In this document: in pieces, positions 1-6,853 of the stretch
Position numbering within the stretch: position 1 is the stretch's first letter
Layout of the letters: every line of letters starts with the position of its first letter
Assembly: GCA_003022385.1 (NCBI GenBank)
Contig: PYGV01000023.1
Span: 1-34,851 of the forward strand
Length of the DNA: 34,851 nucleotides
Reading direction: 5' to 3'
Source of the DNA: a filamentous cyanobacterium CCP3
GTDB taxonomy: Bacteria > Cyanobacteriota > Cyanobacteriia > Phormidesmidales > Phormidesmidaceae
Program-made: the position numbers and the translations under genes
The notes under the pieces: generated by a model
The model's database searches: none
Seen by the model: only the letters and a program-made list of their open reading frames with translations
Told to the model about the DNA's origin: nothing

Positions 1-82
1 GAGCCGTGTGCGGTGAGAGTCGCAAGCACGGTTCTGAGGGGAGGGGGTGACAGCAATGTCACCTTCTTACCCGACTCTCAAC
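1..82 (+). mobile_element. Group II intron, 3' end (domains V and VI)
   Basis: The first 34 bases fold as a group II intron domain V. GAGCCGTG (1-8) pairs with CACGGTTC (27-34), a short bulge follows, and an upper stem GCGGT/GTCGC is capped by a GAGA (GNRA) tetraloop. The AGC catalytic triad lies at 2-4. A domain-VI-like hairpin follows (GGTGAC/GTCACC near 51-63) with a candidate branch-point A in the CTTACCC strand near 69. The intron should end at an AY dinucleotide, probably AC at 81-82. The rest of the intron and any reverse transcriptase gene lie left of the window. The intron reads toward the 3' end of the integrase gene, on the opposite strand. Confidence 0.8.
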
Positions 83-108
83 TTACTCCGACTAAGGTGG
101 GATGATCA

Positions 109-142
109 GGGGATTTGAGGAGGGCCAACTCCTCAAATCCCC
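109..142. repeat. Perfect 14-bp inverted repeat (stem-loop)
   Basis: GGGGATTTGAGGAG (109-122) is perfectly repeated in reverse complement at 129-142 around a 6-nt GGCCAA loop. It lies between the group II intron end and the integrase stop codon. It could terminate integrase transcription, which runs leftwards, but no T-run follows the stem in either direction. It could also be a hairpin recognised by the intron or another mobile element. Confidence 0.6.
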
Positions 143-205
143 GCCTAGAATCATTCCCCGCAGTCTTACCTTGCCAGAAGTAGGCTACAAGTTCAACCGT
201 ATTGG

Positions 206-1171
206 CTAATCAATATTTAACGGACTCCTGACACCCCGGCCCCCTCGATTGAGCACATGGGTGTAGATCATCGTTGTCTTCACATCTTTGTGGCCCAATA
301 ACTCTTGCACCGTGCGAATGTCGTAGCCATCTTCGAGTAAATGAGTAGCAAAACTGTGGCGAAACGTATGGCACCCAATCCGCTTAGCAGTACCAGCGTC
401 ACGGACAGCTTGCTTTAGCGCTTTCTGCACACCACTCTCATGCAGATGGTGACGGCGAATAGCACCACTGCGAGGATCTCGTGAACGCCCTGTCGAAGGG
501 AACACAAACTGCCAAATCCAGGCGCGATCGGCGTGGGGGTATTTGCGTTCTAGGGCAAAAGGCAGGTAGACCGAGCCATAGCCCTGGTCTAAATCCAATT
601 GATGTAAGCGCTTTACTTTGCAAAGGTGCTCTTGCAAAGGCTCAATCAAACTGTCAGCCAGCATAGTCACCCGACTTTCGTTGCCCTTAGTGTCGCGCGC
701 TACAATCTGGCGCTGGGCAAAATCAATGTCTTTGACTCGTAAACTTAGTCCTTCACTAAGACGCAAACCACTGCCATACAAAACTTTGATCACCAGCCCG
801 TGAACTCCTGAAAGATTTTGCAGAATGGAGCGAACTTCGCTTTTCGTCAGCACTGTAGGCAGATAGTTTGAGCGTTTTGCCCGCACTGCATCCAATACCC
901 CTAGGTCTTGATTAAGTACATTTCGATACAAAAACAGCAGGGCACTGAAAGCCTGATTCTGAGTTGAAGCCGATACATGCCCTTCCACAGCTAGATGGGT
1001 CAGAAATGCTTCGACCTCTGCCCCGCCCATATCTTTTGGATGCTGCTTGTTATGAAAGAGAATGTACCTGCGAATCCATCCGACATAACTTTGCTCAGTT
1101 CGATAGGAATAATGCTTTAAACGAATCGCGTCACGGACCTGGTCAAGCAGCTTTCGGGGTCGAGATTCCAT
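206..1171 (-). CDS. intI: Integron integrase, tyrosine recombinase
   Basis: This 321-aa tyrosine recombinase inserts and excises gene cassettes by recombining attI with single-stranded attC hairpins. The catalytic set is complete: R137 (in SGLRLSE), H268 and R271 (in [12 protein letters not shown]), H294 (in LLGHKD) and the nucleophile Y303 (in MIYTH). The extra domain that separates IntI from XerC/D is present at about residues 195-245, with ALERKYPHA followed by DPRSG and RRHHLH. The N-terminal SAM-like domain spans about 1-95. The length is typical of the family. No clear Shine-Dalgarno precedes the ATG at 1171, so translation may be weak. A LexA-like box lies 23 bp upstream. The gene faces away from the cassettes, as expected. 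Confidence 0.95.
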   Translation of the reverse strand: MESRPRKLLDQVRDAIRLKHYSYRTEQSYVGWIRRYILFHNKQHPKDMGGAEVEAFLTHLAVEGHVSASTQNQAFSALLFLYRNVLNQDLGVLDAVRAKRSNYLPTVLTKSEVRSILQNLSGVHGLVIKVLYGSGLRLSEGLSLRVKDIDFAQRQIVARDTKGNESRVTMLADSLIEPLQEHLCKVKRLHQLDLDQGYGSVYLPFALERKYPHADRAWIWQFVFPSTGRSRDPRSGAIRRHHLHESGVQKALKQAVRDAGTAKRIGCHTFRHSFATHLLEDGYDIRTVQELLGHKDVKTTMIYTHVLNRGGRGVRSPLNID

Positions 1172-1192
1172 AGCGAGGAGGGTAGATGTCAG

Positions 1193-1208
1193 TAGTATTA
1201 ATGTACTA
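1193..1208. promoter_or_regulatory. LexA-like (SOS) box upstream of intI
   Basis: AGTATTAATGTACT (1194-1207) matches the cyanobacterial LexA consensus RGTACNNNDGTWCB at all specified positions but one (GTAT for GTAC). It sits inside the inverted repeat TAGTA-N6-TACTA (1193-1208). It is 22-37 bp upstream of the intI start codon. SOS control of intI by LexA is established in proteobacteria; here it is inferred from the motif and its position. Confidence 0.5.
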
Positions 1209-1345
1209 AATGCTACATCCCTAGCCCGCGCATTGACTATGAAGATTTGCTGAAGCTATCGGCATAACGCCCTTCAGCGAGACTATTATGCGGAACAACT
1301 TCTGATCAAACACCCATATATAGGCCATTATCACGACTTGATTCG

Positions 1346-1415
1346 GCATAACACCCGAATTCAGGTAGATAGCCCGCCAAAATTCTATATAACATCCAAA
1401 TTTGGGCAGTTATGC
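1346..1415 (+). other. attC-like site in the attI zone (70 bp)
   Basis: The outer boxes GCATAAC (1346-1352) and GTTATGC (1409-1415) are perfect reverse complements. An inner stem pairs CCCGAATT (1354-1361) with AATTTGGG (1399-1406), including one G-T pair. The intervening sequence carries no gene. It could be an attC left behind by a lost or empty cassette, or part of attI. Confidence 0.45.
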
Positions 1416-1465
1416 GGACGACTTTCGGTATAACCACCCCTGGCGAGGGTGATATGTAACGTTGG

Positions 1466-1503
1466 TTCTGGCTAACTACCCTGCTGCAGGGTGTTAGCCA
1501 GAA
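1466..1503. repeat. Compact hairpin carrying att-like core boxes
   Basis: The left arm 1466-1483 pairs with 1487-1503 over 17 bp, with one extrahelical T (1477) and a 3-nt loop. The stem contains GGCTAAC (1470-1476) and its complement GTTAGCC (1493-1499), so it looks like an attC reduced to its ends. CTAACTAC (1472-1479) can instead pair with GTAGTTAG (1530-1537), which would give a 70-bp attC-like fold ending in GTTAGAC. No T-run follows, so it is a poor intrinsic terminator. Confidence 0.55.
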
Positions 1504-1598
1504 TTGAGAAAGGAAAGTCAGCATAAGCAGTAGTTAGACAGCTAATTCGTAACTCTTTCCAGTCTTTACTATCTAGTCTCAAAAAAATGAGGTGATAT

Positions 1599-2249
1599 AT
1601 GGTTTCTTTACGTCTTCAGGAATTCTTAGATGCGAAGGGTTTAACGATAGCTGAATTGTCTCAAATAACCGGCATTAGTGAAAATTTGTTACAGGCATAC
1701 GTTCAAAATTCTATTGAGCTTAATACAGAGAATGCTGAAAATTTTAGAAAGATTGCTGCCAGGTTGAATGTTCCTGTTGCCAAATTGATTCGACCATCGC
1801 ATAAACAAGCAGGGGTTAGTTTCAAGATCGTAGAAAAAGCTAAAAGTCAAGGATTAGATCTTACTGATCTTTCGGAGCGATCTAATACCCATCCATTGAT
1901 TTTGGCAATTTATAGCACTCAGGTGCTACTGAAAGATAAATGGGCAGAAGCACAAACACAGGACAATATTCATCGTATTGCAACAGAATTAAACAGCACA
2001 CCGCAAGAACTAGTAGTGGTTAAGGATCCTCCAATTACTCAACTACGAATGGGAGACTTTTTGCAGGAAAAGGGATTGTCATTAGAAGAACTGAGTCTAC
2101 TTTCTAATATTCCAGTAGAAGCACTTGATCTTTTAGTCTCGCAGCCTTTTGATCTTACGAGCTTTAGAGATCTCGAAAGAGATTGGATTCTTTGGCCATC
2201 TTTTTGTTGTGAATATCTTTGGTGCTGTAGAAGTGAAAGATGGCTGTAG
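1599..2249 (+). CDS. Three-repeat helix-turn-helix protein, probably the 5' part of a split gene
   Basis: This cassette-1 ORF has a good ribosome site (GAGGTGA, 7 nt before the ATG). It contains three XRE-like HTH repeats of about 72 residues. The recognisable cores are LQEFLDAKGLTIAELSQITGI, then KSQGLDLTDLSERSNTHP, then LQEKGLSLEELSLLSNIPVE. Repeats 1 and 2 end in similar helices (FRKIAARLNVP, IHRIATELNST). Repeat 3 instead runs into a Trp/Cys-rich tail after about residue 185. The matching helix (LRALEISKEIG) is encoded in another frame from 2155, which indicates a frameshift near 2150-2160. The ORF overlaps the next gene by 10 nt. The region is visibly AT-rich. The ligand or DNA target is unknown. 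Confidence 0.6.
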   Translation: MVSLRLQEFLDAKGLTIAELSQITGISENLLQAYVQNSIELNTENAENFRKIAARLNVPVAKLIRPSHKQAGVSFKIVEKAKSQGLDLTDLSERSNTHPLILAIYSTQVLLKDKWAEAQTQDNIHRIATELNSTPQELVVVKDPPITQLRMGDFLQEKGLSLEELSLLSNIPVEALDLLVSQPFDLTSFRDLERDWILWPSFCCEYLWCCRSERWL

Positions 2250-2261
2250 AAGTGAAAGACG
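2224..2261 (+). repeat. 19-bp tandem duplication at the ORF junction
   Basis: GCTGTAGAAGTGAAAGATG (2224-2242) is immediately repeated at 2243-2261 with one mismatch (CG for TG at the end). Both copies encode AVEVKD, but in different frames. The first copy is in frame with the displaced end of HTH repeat 3, the second with the downstream ORF. Since 19 is not a multiple of three, the duplication shifts the frame. The junction also supplies the ATG (2240-2242) used as start of the downstream ORF. Confidence 0.85.
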
Positions 2262-4186
2262 ATGTAATAGCTCACAAAAAAGAACAGCTTAAATTTTCCT
2301 TTAAAAGGAGAATCGTAGGGGTAGTTCTAGCAAGCTTAGGTGTGCTATCAGCTTCATTGTTTAGCTTTGTCGCTTTTCTTTCAGTCGGACTAGTTTTAAT
2401 TCAAAATTACGACTTTAAATCTATTTCTGAAGCTGGGCTTTCTGGATTAATAGGATTCGCCTTACTTATATTCATTTATGTAGTGACTACTGTCCTTCCT
2501 GGTTTTATCGGATTTAGAGTATTTTCTGGCACTACTGTAGCAATCTGTGCTGCTTGTTTTGGATTTGTTAGCTATTTTGGTTTCTTATTACATTTAAAGG
2601 ACTTAAGTAGCCCCTTTCTGCTTGTAGTCTTGGGAATATTAATTGGCTGGATAGGTGAGTTTATATCATCCGTTAGTATTGTTCTTGTCTACTCTTTTTG
2701 GAAATCAACCGGAGTTTTTCTATCAATATTTTTCTCTGGCCTTTCATCTGCATTTTTTGTGAAAGATATGTCGGTTAGGCAAGGAGTAACTAGCGTTGAT
2801 ATATTGCTCTCATTTACAGGTATTACGCTCAATTTGATATCAGTATTTATAATTTCTCGGAGGGCAATTAGAGAGGAAAAAGACTTTGCTTGGTTTCGTG
2901 AGCAGGCAATATTTTTATCAAGTTTTTGGAATATTTCATTCTATAAGCAAGACCTTACAGATCAAAGCCTTGACGACCTGGATCTTAGCCATGTTGATTT
3001 CCGAGAGGCAAAAATTCACCATACAAGTTTTAGAGGTGCTAGAAACCTTGAATTTGCTCGTCTCCAAGGAACTATCTTGGCAGATCTTAAAGTACGAAAA
3101 TTACTGACTACATCAGAAGAGAGCGAACCTTCTGACAAGAACTTTAGTCATCTTAATTTAGTAGGCGCAAACCTAAGCAATTTAAATCTAGCAGGGACAG
3201 ACTTTACAGGTGCAAATTTAGCAAATGTAGATTTTAGTAAATCGAACTTAGCTGGAGCTGATTTTACAAATGCCCAGCTTTTTAATACTAATTTTTCTGA
3301 TGCCTGCTTAACTGAAGCTTGTATCTGTGATTGGGCTATAAATCATCAAACTCGCTTTGAAAATACGAAGTGTGATTGGGTCTACTTAAAAAGAGGGAAG
3401 TTTGGCCCATTAGAAAAAAAACCTGATTTTGGCGAATTTAAACCTGGCGAATTTGAAAAATGGATCAGGCAATTACAAGACACAATAGATATAATTTTGC
3501 GAGAACAACCAAATGTTCGAGCTTTGATTAGAGCCATTGAGAAGGTTGCATACAGTTCTGGAGGGCTTGATCCTTCACGATTTAGTATAGAAAGTAAAGG
3601 AGAAAATCTATATGTCGCAAGAGTAGGAACAGCTCCCGAAGCTGATAAGGCTGAACTTTCTAATACAATCATTGTCAATTACAACTCAATAAACGAGTTG
3701 ATGATACAAGGGGAGAGTAACCGTTTATTTTTAAATCCTGGAGGAGGCTATATGGAAACTCAAAATCAGAATATCAGTGCCGGTGGAAACCTTGATATGT
3801 CTAGTGGAACAAGGGTTAACATTGAAGGGGATATTACAGGCTCTAGTATTACCCTTGGTGATCTGAATGGTCAAGTTTCTAACACTATTCAGTCTATTCG
3901 GGATATTGAAGGAGATAACCAGAATCTTGCAGAAATCCTTGGAGCTTTACAGTCAGCTATTAATAATGATCAGGCTTTATCTGAATCGCAAAAGCTTCAG
4001 GCTATGGAGGCAGTAGCAACTTTGGCAGAGGAATCACAAAAACCCAAAGAACAGAGGCTACCTAAAATTTGTTCAATGGCAATGAATGCACTTAAGGGCA
4101 TAACTAGTACTCTCACAGATGCCAGTAAGTTAGCTGATCTGCTGAAAACTCATCTGCCAACCCTAATTAAGTTGTTGGGGCTATAA
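2240..4186 (+). CDS. Multi-pass membrane protein with pentapeptide repeats
   Basis: This 648-aa product of cassette 1 begins with a basic segment (FKRR). About six hydrophobic segments follow between residues 20 and 205. A pentapeptide-repeat region spans about 232-280 and 303-352 (for example NLSNLNLAGTDFTGANL), with the A(D/N)LXX pattern that forms a right-handed quadrilateral beta-helix. The C-terminal half is soluble, with a GDITGSSITLGDLNGQ-type stretch (about 545) and a terminal helical bundle (about 565-648). The reading frame is continuous with the preceding three-HTH ORF if one 19-bp copy is removed and an upstream frameshift repaired. The ancestral product was therefore probably one long HTH-membrane-pentapeptide protein. 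Function is unknown; a sensor or defence role is speculation. Confidence 0.75.
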   Translation: MAVEVKDDVIAHKKEQLKFSFKRRIVGVVLASLGVLSASLFSFVAFLSVGLVLIQNYDFKSISEAGLSGLIGFALLIFIYVVTTVLPGFIGFRVFSGTTVAICAACFGFVSYFGFLLHLKDLSSPFLLVVLGILIGWIGEFISSVSIVLVYSFWKSTGVFLSIFFSGLSSAFFVKDMSVRQGVTSVDILLSFTGITLNLISVFIISRRAIREEKDFAWFREQAIFLSSFWNISFYKQDLTDQSLDDLDLSHVDFREAKIHHTSFRGARNLEFARLQGTILADLKVRKLLTTSEESEPSDKNFSHLNLVGANLSNLNLAGTDFTGANLANVDFSKSNLAGADFTNAQLFNTNFSDACLTEACICDWAINHQTRFENTKCDWVYLKRGKFGPLEKKPDFGEFKPGEFEKWIRQLQDTIDIILREQPNVRALIRAIEKVAYSSGGLDPSRFSIESKGENLYVARVGTAPEADKAELSNTIIVNYNSINELMIQGESNRLFLNPGGGYMETQNQNISAGGNLDMSSGTRVNIEGDITGSSITLGDLNGQVSNTIQSIRDIEGDNQNLAEILGALQSAINNDQALSESQKLQAMEAVATLAEESQKPKEQRLPKICSMAMNALKGITSTLTDASKLADLLKTHLPTLIKLLGL

Positions 4187-4218
4187 GTTTTAGGCGTTAA
4201 GTATGCGTAGATGTGGCT

Positions 4219-4305
4219 ATCTAACAACCCCGCTGCACCGGAACGAAGTCAGGTTTTCAGCAAGATGCAAAAGTTATCTGCGTCCGGTGAGCGGGAACGT
4301 TATCT
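4219..4305 (+). other. attC site 1 (87 bp)
   Basis: R'' is ATCTAAC (4219-4225) and R' is GTTATCT (4299-4305). The left arm CCCGCT-G-CACCGGA (4229-4242) pairs with TCCGGTGAGCGGG (4283-4295) over 13 bp, leaving a single extrahelical G at 4235 in the left arm, the asymmetry known from attC sites. The apical part (4243-4282) is variable. The cut at G4299^T4300 closes cassette 1. A 78-aa ORF across this site is ignored because it merely crosses the recombination site. Confidence 0.85.
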
Positions 4306-4382
4306 CGCTTCGATTTAACTGTGGGACGGTTCTTCAAGGCGACCTGTTTGTCTCTGGGCTTGCTGTAGCGAACCCATACCTG

Positions 4383-4400
4383 AGCACTACCCCTAGTGCT
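4383..4400. promoter_or_regulatory. Palindrome upstream of the PIN/RHH pair, candidate operator
   Basis: AGCACTA-CCCC-TAGTGCT is a perfect 7-bp inverted repeat that ends 11 bp before the toxin start codon. TAGTG recurs at 4402-4406. Ribbon-helix-helix antitoxins of this type usually autoregulate through such palindromes, so it is a likely operator; this is inferred from position. Confidence 0.45.
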
Positions 4401-4411
4401 ATAGTGGTGTC

Positions 4412-4849
4412 ATGCCTGGTTCAGCTTCGTTTAGGATAGTTGTCGATACCAATGTCGTTTTTGAAGGTCTGACCAAGCAAGGCAGGGCTTCAGGCTTAAT
4501 TGTTGATGCTTGGTTGGCTGGTCTGATGGTAGTTTGTGTCTCCAATGCGCTGGCCTATGAATATAGTGACGTGCTGTCTCGCAAGCTATCAGAGGAACGG
4601 TGGAGCAGAGTAAAGCCCGTGTTGGGGCAACTCCTGAGTATTGCTCAATACACCAACATTTATTTTTCGTGGCGACCGACTTCTCCAGACGCAGGGGACG
4701 ATCTCGTGATCGATTGTGCGATGAATGCAGGTGCGATCGTGGTTACGTCTAATATTAGAGATTTCCAGAAGGCAAAAGAGTCGCTGGGGCTGCAAGTTTT
4801 AACCCCTGTGCAATTTGTAGAGGTATTAGCATCAGGAGGAAAATCATGA
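4412..4849 (+). CDS. PIN-domain ribonuclease toxin (COG1569-like)
   Basis: This 145-aa PIN-domain protein is predicted to be the RNase toxin of a toxin-antitoxin pair. The acidic metal-binding residues are visible: D12 in VVDTNV, E50 in ALAYEYSDVL, D97/D101 in DDLVIDCAMNAGA and D117 in TSNIRDF. The Asp-Thr-Asn start and the SNALAYEY segment are typical of the COG1569 subfamily. Its stop overlaps the next start (ATGA at 4846-4849), so the two genes are translationally coupled. The order is toxin first, antitoxin second. The pair is the sole content of cassette 2. Such pairs in sedentary integrons are thought to stabilise the array by addiction. Confidence 0.85.
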   Translation: MPGSASFRIVVDTNVVFEGLTKQGRASGLIVDAWLAGLMVVCVSNALAYEYSDVLSRKLSEERWSRVKPVLGQLLSIAQYTNIYFSWRPTSPDAGDDLVIDCAMNAGAIVVTSNIRDFQKAKESLGLQVLTPVQFVEVLASGGKS

Positions 4850-5187
4850 GCCGATTGACTTTACGATTGCCTGAGACCTTGCATCAACAGCTTGCTCAGC
4901 TTGCTGAAGGTGAGGGGGTGTCGCTAAATCAGTACATTGTCTATGCCTTGACCCGCCAAGCAGCCTTAGCTCCTGCAATTCAAGTCGTCCCTCAACCAGA
5001 AGTTGAGCAACAACAGCAGGCATTCCAGTCTTTGATAAAGCAGTTAGGGCAGGTTTCGTCTGCAGAGGTTGAGTCTGTTTTAGCGGCGCGTGAGCAAACT
5101 GAGCCGGAAGCAGATCTGAGTACAGAGGTCATTGCGCGCCTCAAGGAACAAGTTCAGACAGGCATGAATAAATCAGATCGGAGTTAG
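4846..5187 (+). CDS. Ribbon-helix-helix antitoxin (HicB/Arc-like)
   Basis: This 113-aa partner of the PIN toxin starts with a ribbon-helix-helix fold: the beta strand LTLRLP followed by ETLHQQLAQLAEGEGVSLN and a second helix QYIVYALTRQ. It would bind DNA as a dimer through the strand. The rest (about 50-113) is a Gln/Glu-rich toxin-binding tail. It is preceded by AGGAGG inside the end of the toxin gene, which together with the ATGA overlap fixes the start. attC site 2 begins 9 nt after the stop codon, as expected for a compact cassette. Confidence 0.8.
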   Translation: MSRLTLRLPETLHQQLAQLAEGEGVSLNQYIVYALTRQAALAPAIQVVPQPEVEQQQQAFQSLIKQLGQVSSAEVESVLAAREQTEPEADLSTEVIARLKEQVQTGMNKSDRS

Positions 5188-5195
5188 CGCCAGCC

Positions 5196-5281
5196 AGATA
5201 ACAAGTCGCCACACTGGAACGGTGAAAAGTAGTTGGTGAGTAGCAAAGGTAGTCTGCGTCCGGTGGGCTTGGTCGTTATGC
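5196..5281 (+). other. attC site 2 (86 bp)
   Basis: R'' is AGATAAC (5196-5202) and R' is GTTATGC (5275-5281). GCC-A-CACTGGA (5208-5218) pairs with TCCGGTGGGC (5259-5268), including one G-T pair and an extrahelical A at 5211. The inner segment GCAAAGGTAGTCTGCGTCC resembles the same part of attC 1 and 3, so the sites form one family. The complement of R'' (GTTATCT) equals the R' sequence that opens cassette 2 at 4299-4305. Confidence 0.85.
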
Positions 5282-5394
5282 AGCTTCAGCTTTTGGCAAA
5301 GACACAATCTAGAATTTACTGAGGCACGGCGTCGCTCTGATAATATGGGGCGTAGAACGATCGCGCTTCAATTAAATAATCGTGCAGCTCAGCT

Positions 5395-6144
5395 TCAAAC
5401 GTTCATAAATCCACCATCAACAACGAGATCTGCGGCTGTTATGTAAGATGACTCATTGCTAGCAAGGAAAACGACACCAGCAGCAATCTCCTCTGGTTTT
5501 CCGAATCGCCCTAATGGAGCAGATTGCTTCACATAGTCACCAAAACTGTTGAGTGCTTCTGGTGATAGCCCCATTCTGCTATGAAAATTTGTAGGTACAA
5601 AGCCAGGACTGATCGCATTAACCCGTATCTGGCGGGATGCTAGTTCGGCTGCCAACGTTCGAGCCAACGATCGCACCGCCGCTTTTGTGGCAAAGTACAC
5701 ACTTCCCATGTCCGCCCCCTTCTCATTAACGGCTGATGCATTCAAAATAACGCTTGCCCCTTCATTCAAGAGTTCAGCAAGTTTCTGCACCGTGAAGAAA
5801 ACACCTTTGACATTAACATTAAATTGGTCATCATAGAATGCTTCATCAATAGTAGCCAGGGGTGCAAACAACCCGACACCGGCATTGGCAAACAGAATAT
5901 CCAGCCCACCAAATTCTGCTTTTACCTGTGCTGCCAGTGATTCTAGGTCAGGTAGAGAGCGAACATCAGCTTTAACTGGAATCACCGCTTCACTTAGTTC
6001 TTTCGCAGCAGCTTGCAAACGCTCGTCATTCTGTCCAGTAATGATGACTTGTGCTCCTTCTGTAACAAACTGCTTGGCAGTTTCAAATCCAATTCCAGTG
6101 GTGCCTCCAGTGATAACGGCTGTTTTGTTCGTTAATCGTGCCAT
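5395..6144 (-). CDS. Short-chain dehydrogenase/reductase (classical SDR)
   Basis: This 249-aa NAD(P)-dependent oxidoreductase of the classical SDR family has the Rossmann motif TGGTTGIG (12-19), NAG (87-89), catalytic S137, Y150 and K154 (YFATK), and the C-terminal VDGGF motif. The substrate is unknown. It lies in cassette 3 downstream of, and in the same direction as, a TetR-family regulator, with a 64-bp gap that contains a palindromic box (6180-6191). This suggests TetR control of the enzyme. Both genes run against the array direction, so they cannot use an integron promoter and must have their own. Confidence 0.9.
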   Translation of the reverse strand: MARLTNKTAVITGGTTGIGFETAKQFVTEGAQVIITGQNDERLQAAAKELSEAVIPVKADVRSLPDLESLAAQVKAEFGGLDILFANAGVGLFAPLATIDEAFYDDQFNVNVKGVFFTVQKLAELLNEGASVILNASAVNEKGADMGSVYFATKAAVRSLARTLAAELASRQIRVNAISPGFVPTNFHSRMGLSPEALNSFGDYVKQSAPLGRFGKPEEIAAGVVFLASNESSYITAADLVVDGGFMNV

Positions 6145-6179
6145 GATGATTCCTCTCTTGTTAATGGCGATAAACTTAA

Positions 6180-6191
6180 ACCAATTGGTAT
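6180..6191. promoter_or_regulatory. Candidate TetR operator upstream of the SDR
   Basis: ACCAATTGGTAT, with the palindrome ACCAATTGGT, lies 36 bp before the SDR start. A near-identical box in the other orientation (ATACCAAATGGT, 6821-6832, one mismatch) precedes the tetR gene. Two copies flanking the regulator suggest the binding site of the adjacent TetR protein. Confidence 0.5.
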
Positions 6192-6208
6192 AAATTAAAG
6201 CAAAAAAA

Positions 6209-6799
6209 TTAGGTGGTTTTGAACAATGCTAGTGTTGCTTCTACAGTGCTGCATAAAAGCGTTTCATCTTCCAAGACTCGACCAATTAATGCCATGCCTT
6301 GTGTTGTACAAAGCAATAGACGCGCTAGGTTGCGGGAACTAACAGTTGTGTTGATCTCGCCTGCTTTTTGAGCGCGGTCGATCGCAATACAAAAGGCATC
6401 TTCCATTGCCTGGAGGTGGTAGCGCAAAATCGATGCAACTTCCACCTCATCCGTATCAAAATCAGCAATGTTAGTACCTAACATACAGCCTTGACTTCCG
6501 GGCAACGAATGTCGTTGCTGCAAGTCTTGGAGAACTTGCTCCAGGTTTTCCAAGGGCGAACCCGGATCTAAAAGCTGATCTCGAATGGACTTCACCGCTG
6601 TCTGAGCATAGTGGTCTAATGCCTTGAGGAAGAGCGATCGCTTGTTTCCAAACGTATCATAGAGACTCTTTTTACCGATTCCCATATGTTCAAGCAGTTC
6701 AGCGAGGCTGGCTGCCTCGTATCCTCGCGCCCAGAACACTTCCATTGCCCCTGCCAGGGCAATTTCAGGATCGAATTGTTTCTCAGGTCCTCTGCTCAT
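6209..6799 (-). CDS. TetR/AcrR-family transcriptional repressor
   Basis: This 196-aa regulator has an N-terminal HTH (about residues 12-60: ALAGAMEVFWARGYEAASLAELLEHM then IGKKSLYDTFGNKRSLF), typical of TetR proteins. A helical ligand-binding domain of about 130 residues follows. Its C-terminal half resembles the TetR_C group that often controls a neighbouring SDR. It is divergent from the NTF2-like gene and upstream of the SDR. Matching boxes at 6180-6191 and 6821-6832 are likely operators, so it probably represses itself and both neighbours until an unknown ligand binds. Confidence 0.88.
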   Translation of the reverse strand: MSRGPEKQFDPEIALAGAMEVFWARGYEAASLAELLEHMGIGKKSLYDTFGNKRSLFLKALDHYAQTAVKSIRDQLLDPGSPLENLEQVLQDLQQRHSLPGSQGCMLGTNIADFDTDEVEVASILRYHLQAMEDAFCIAIDRAQKAGEINTTVSSRNLARLLLCTTQGMALIGRVLEDETLLCSTVEATLALFKTT

Positions 6800-6820
6800 G
6801 GTGGTATAGTAGCATTACTT

Positions 6821-6832
6821 ATACCAAATGGT
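6821..6832. promoter_or_regulatory. Candidate TetR operator in the tetR/NTF2 divergent region
   Basis: ATACCAAATGGT lies in the 54-bp gap between the divergent tetR (start 6799) and NTF2-like (start 6854) genes. Its reverse complement differs by one base from the box at 6180-6191. Its position would allow repression of both divergent promoters. Confidence 0.5.
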
Positions 6833-6853
6833 CAAAGTTTTTGAGGACAACCT

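Larger units (their letters stand above)
1172..1598 (+). other. attI-like zone with stacked att-like palindromes, no gene
   Basis: This 427-bp stretch between intI and the first cassette gene has no credible ORF. It contains several R''/R'-like box pairs. GCATAA (1262-1267) pairs with TTATGC (1286-1291). GCATAAC (1346-1352) pairs perfectly with GTTATGC (1409-1415), and CCCGAATT (1354-1361) pairs with 1399-1406. CACCC (1435-1439) pairs with GGGTG (1447-1451). A compact hairpin lies at 1466-1503. GTTAGAC at 1533-1539 fits the GTTRRRY core, and TTAGAC resembles the expected start of cassette 1. The exact attI point cannot be fixed from sequence alone. Confidence 0.6.

Noticed and set aside
4203-4439. 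78-codon plus-strand ORF
   Set aside because: It runs through attC site 1 and has no ribosome site; its sequence is explained by the recombination site.
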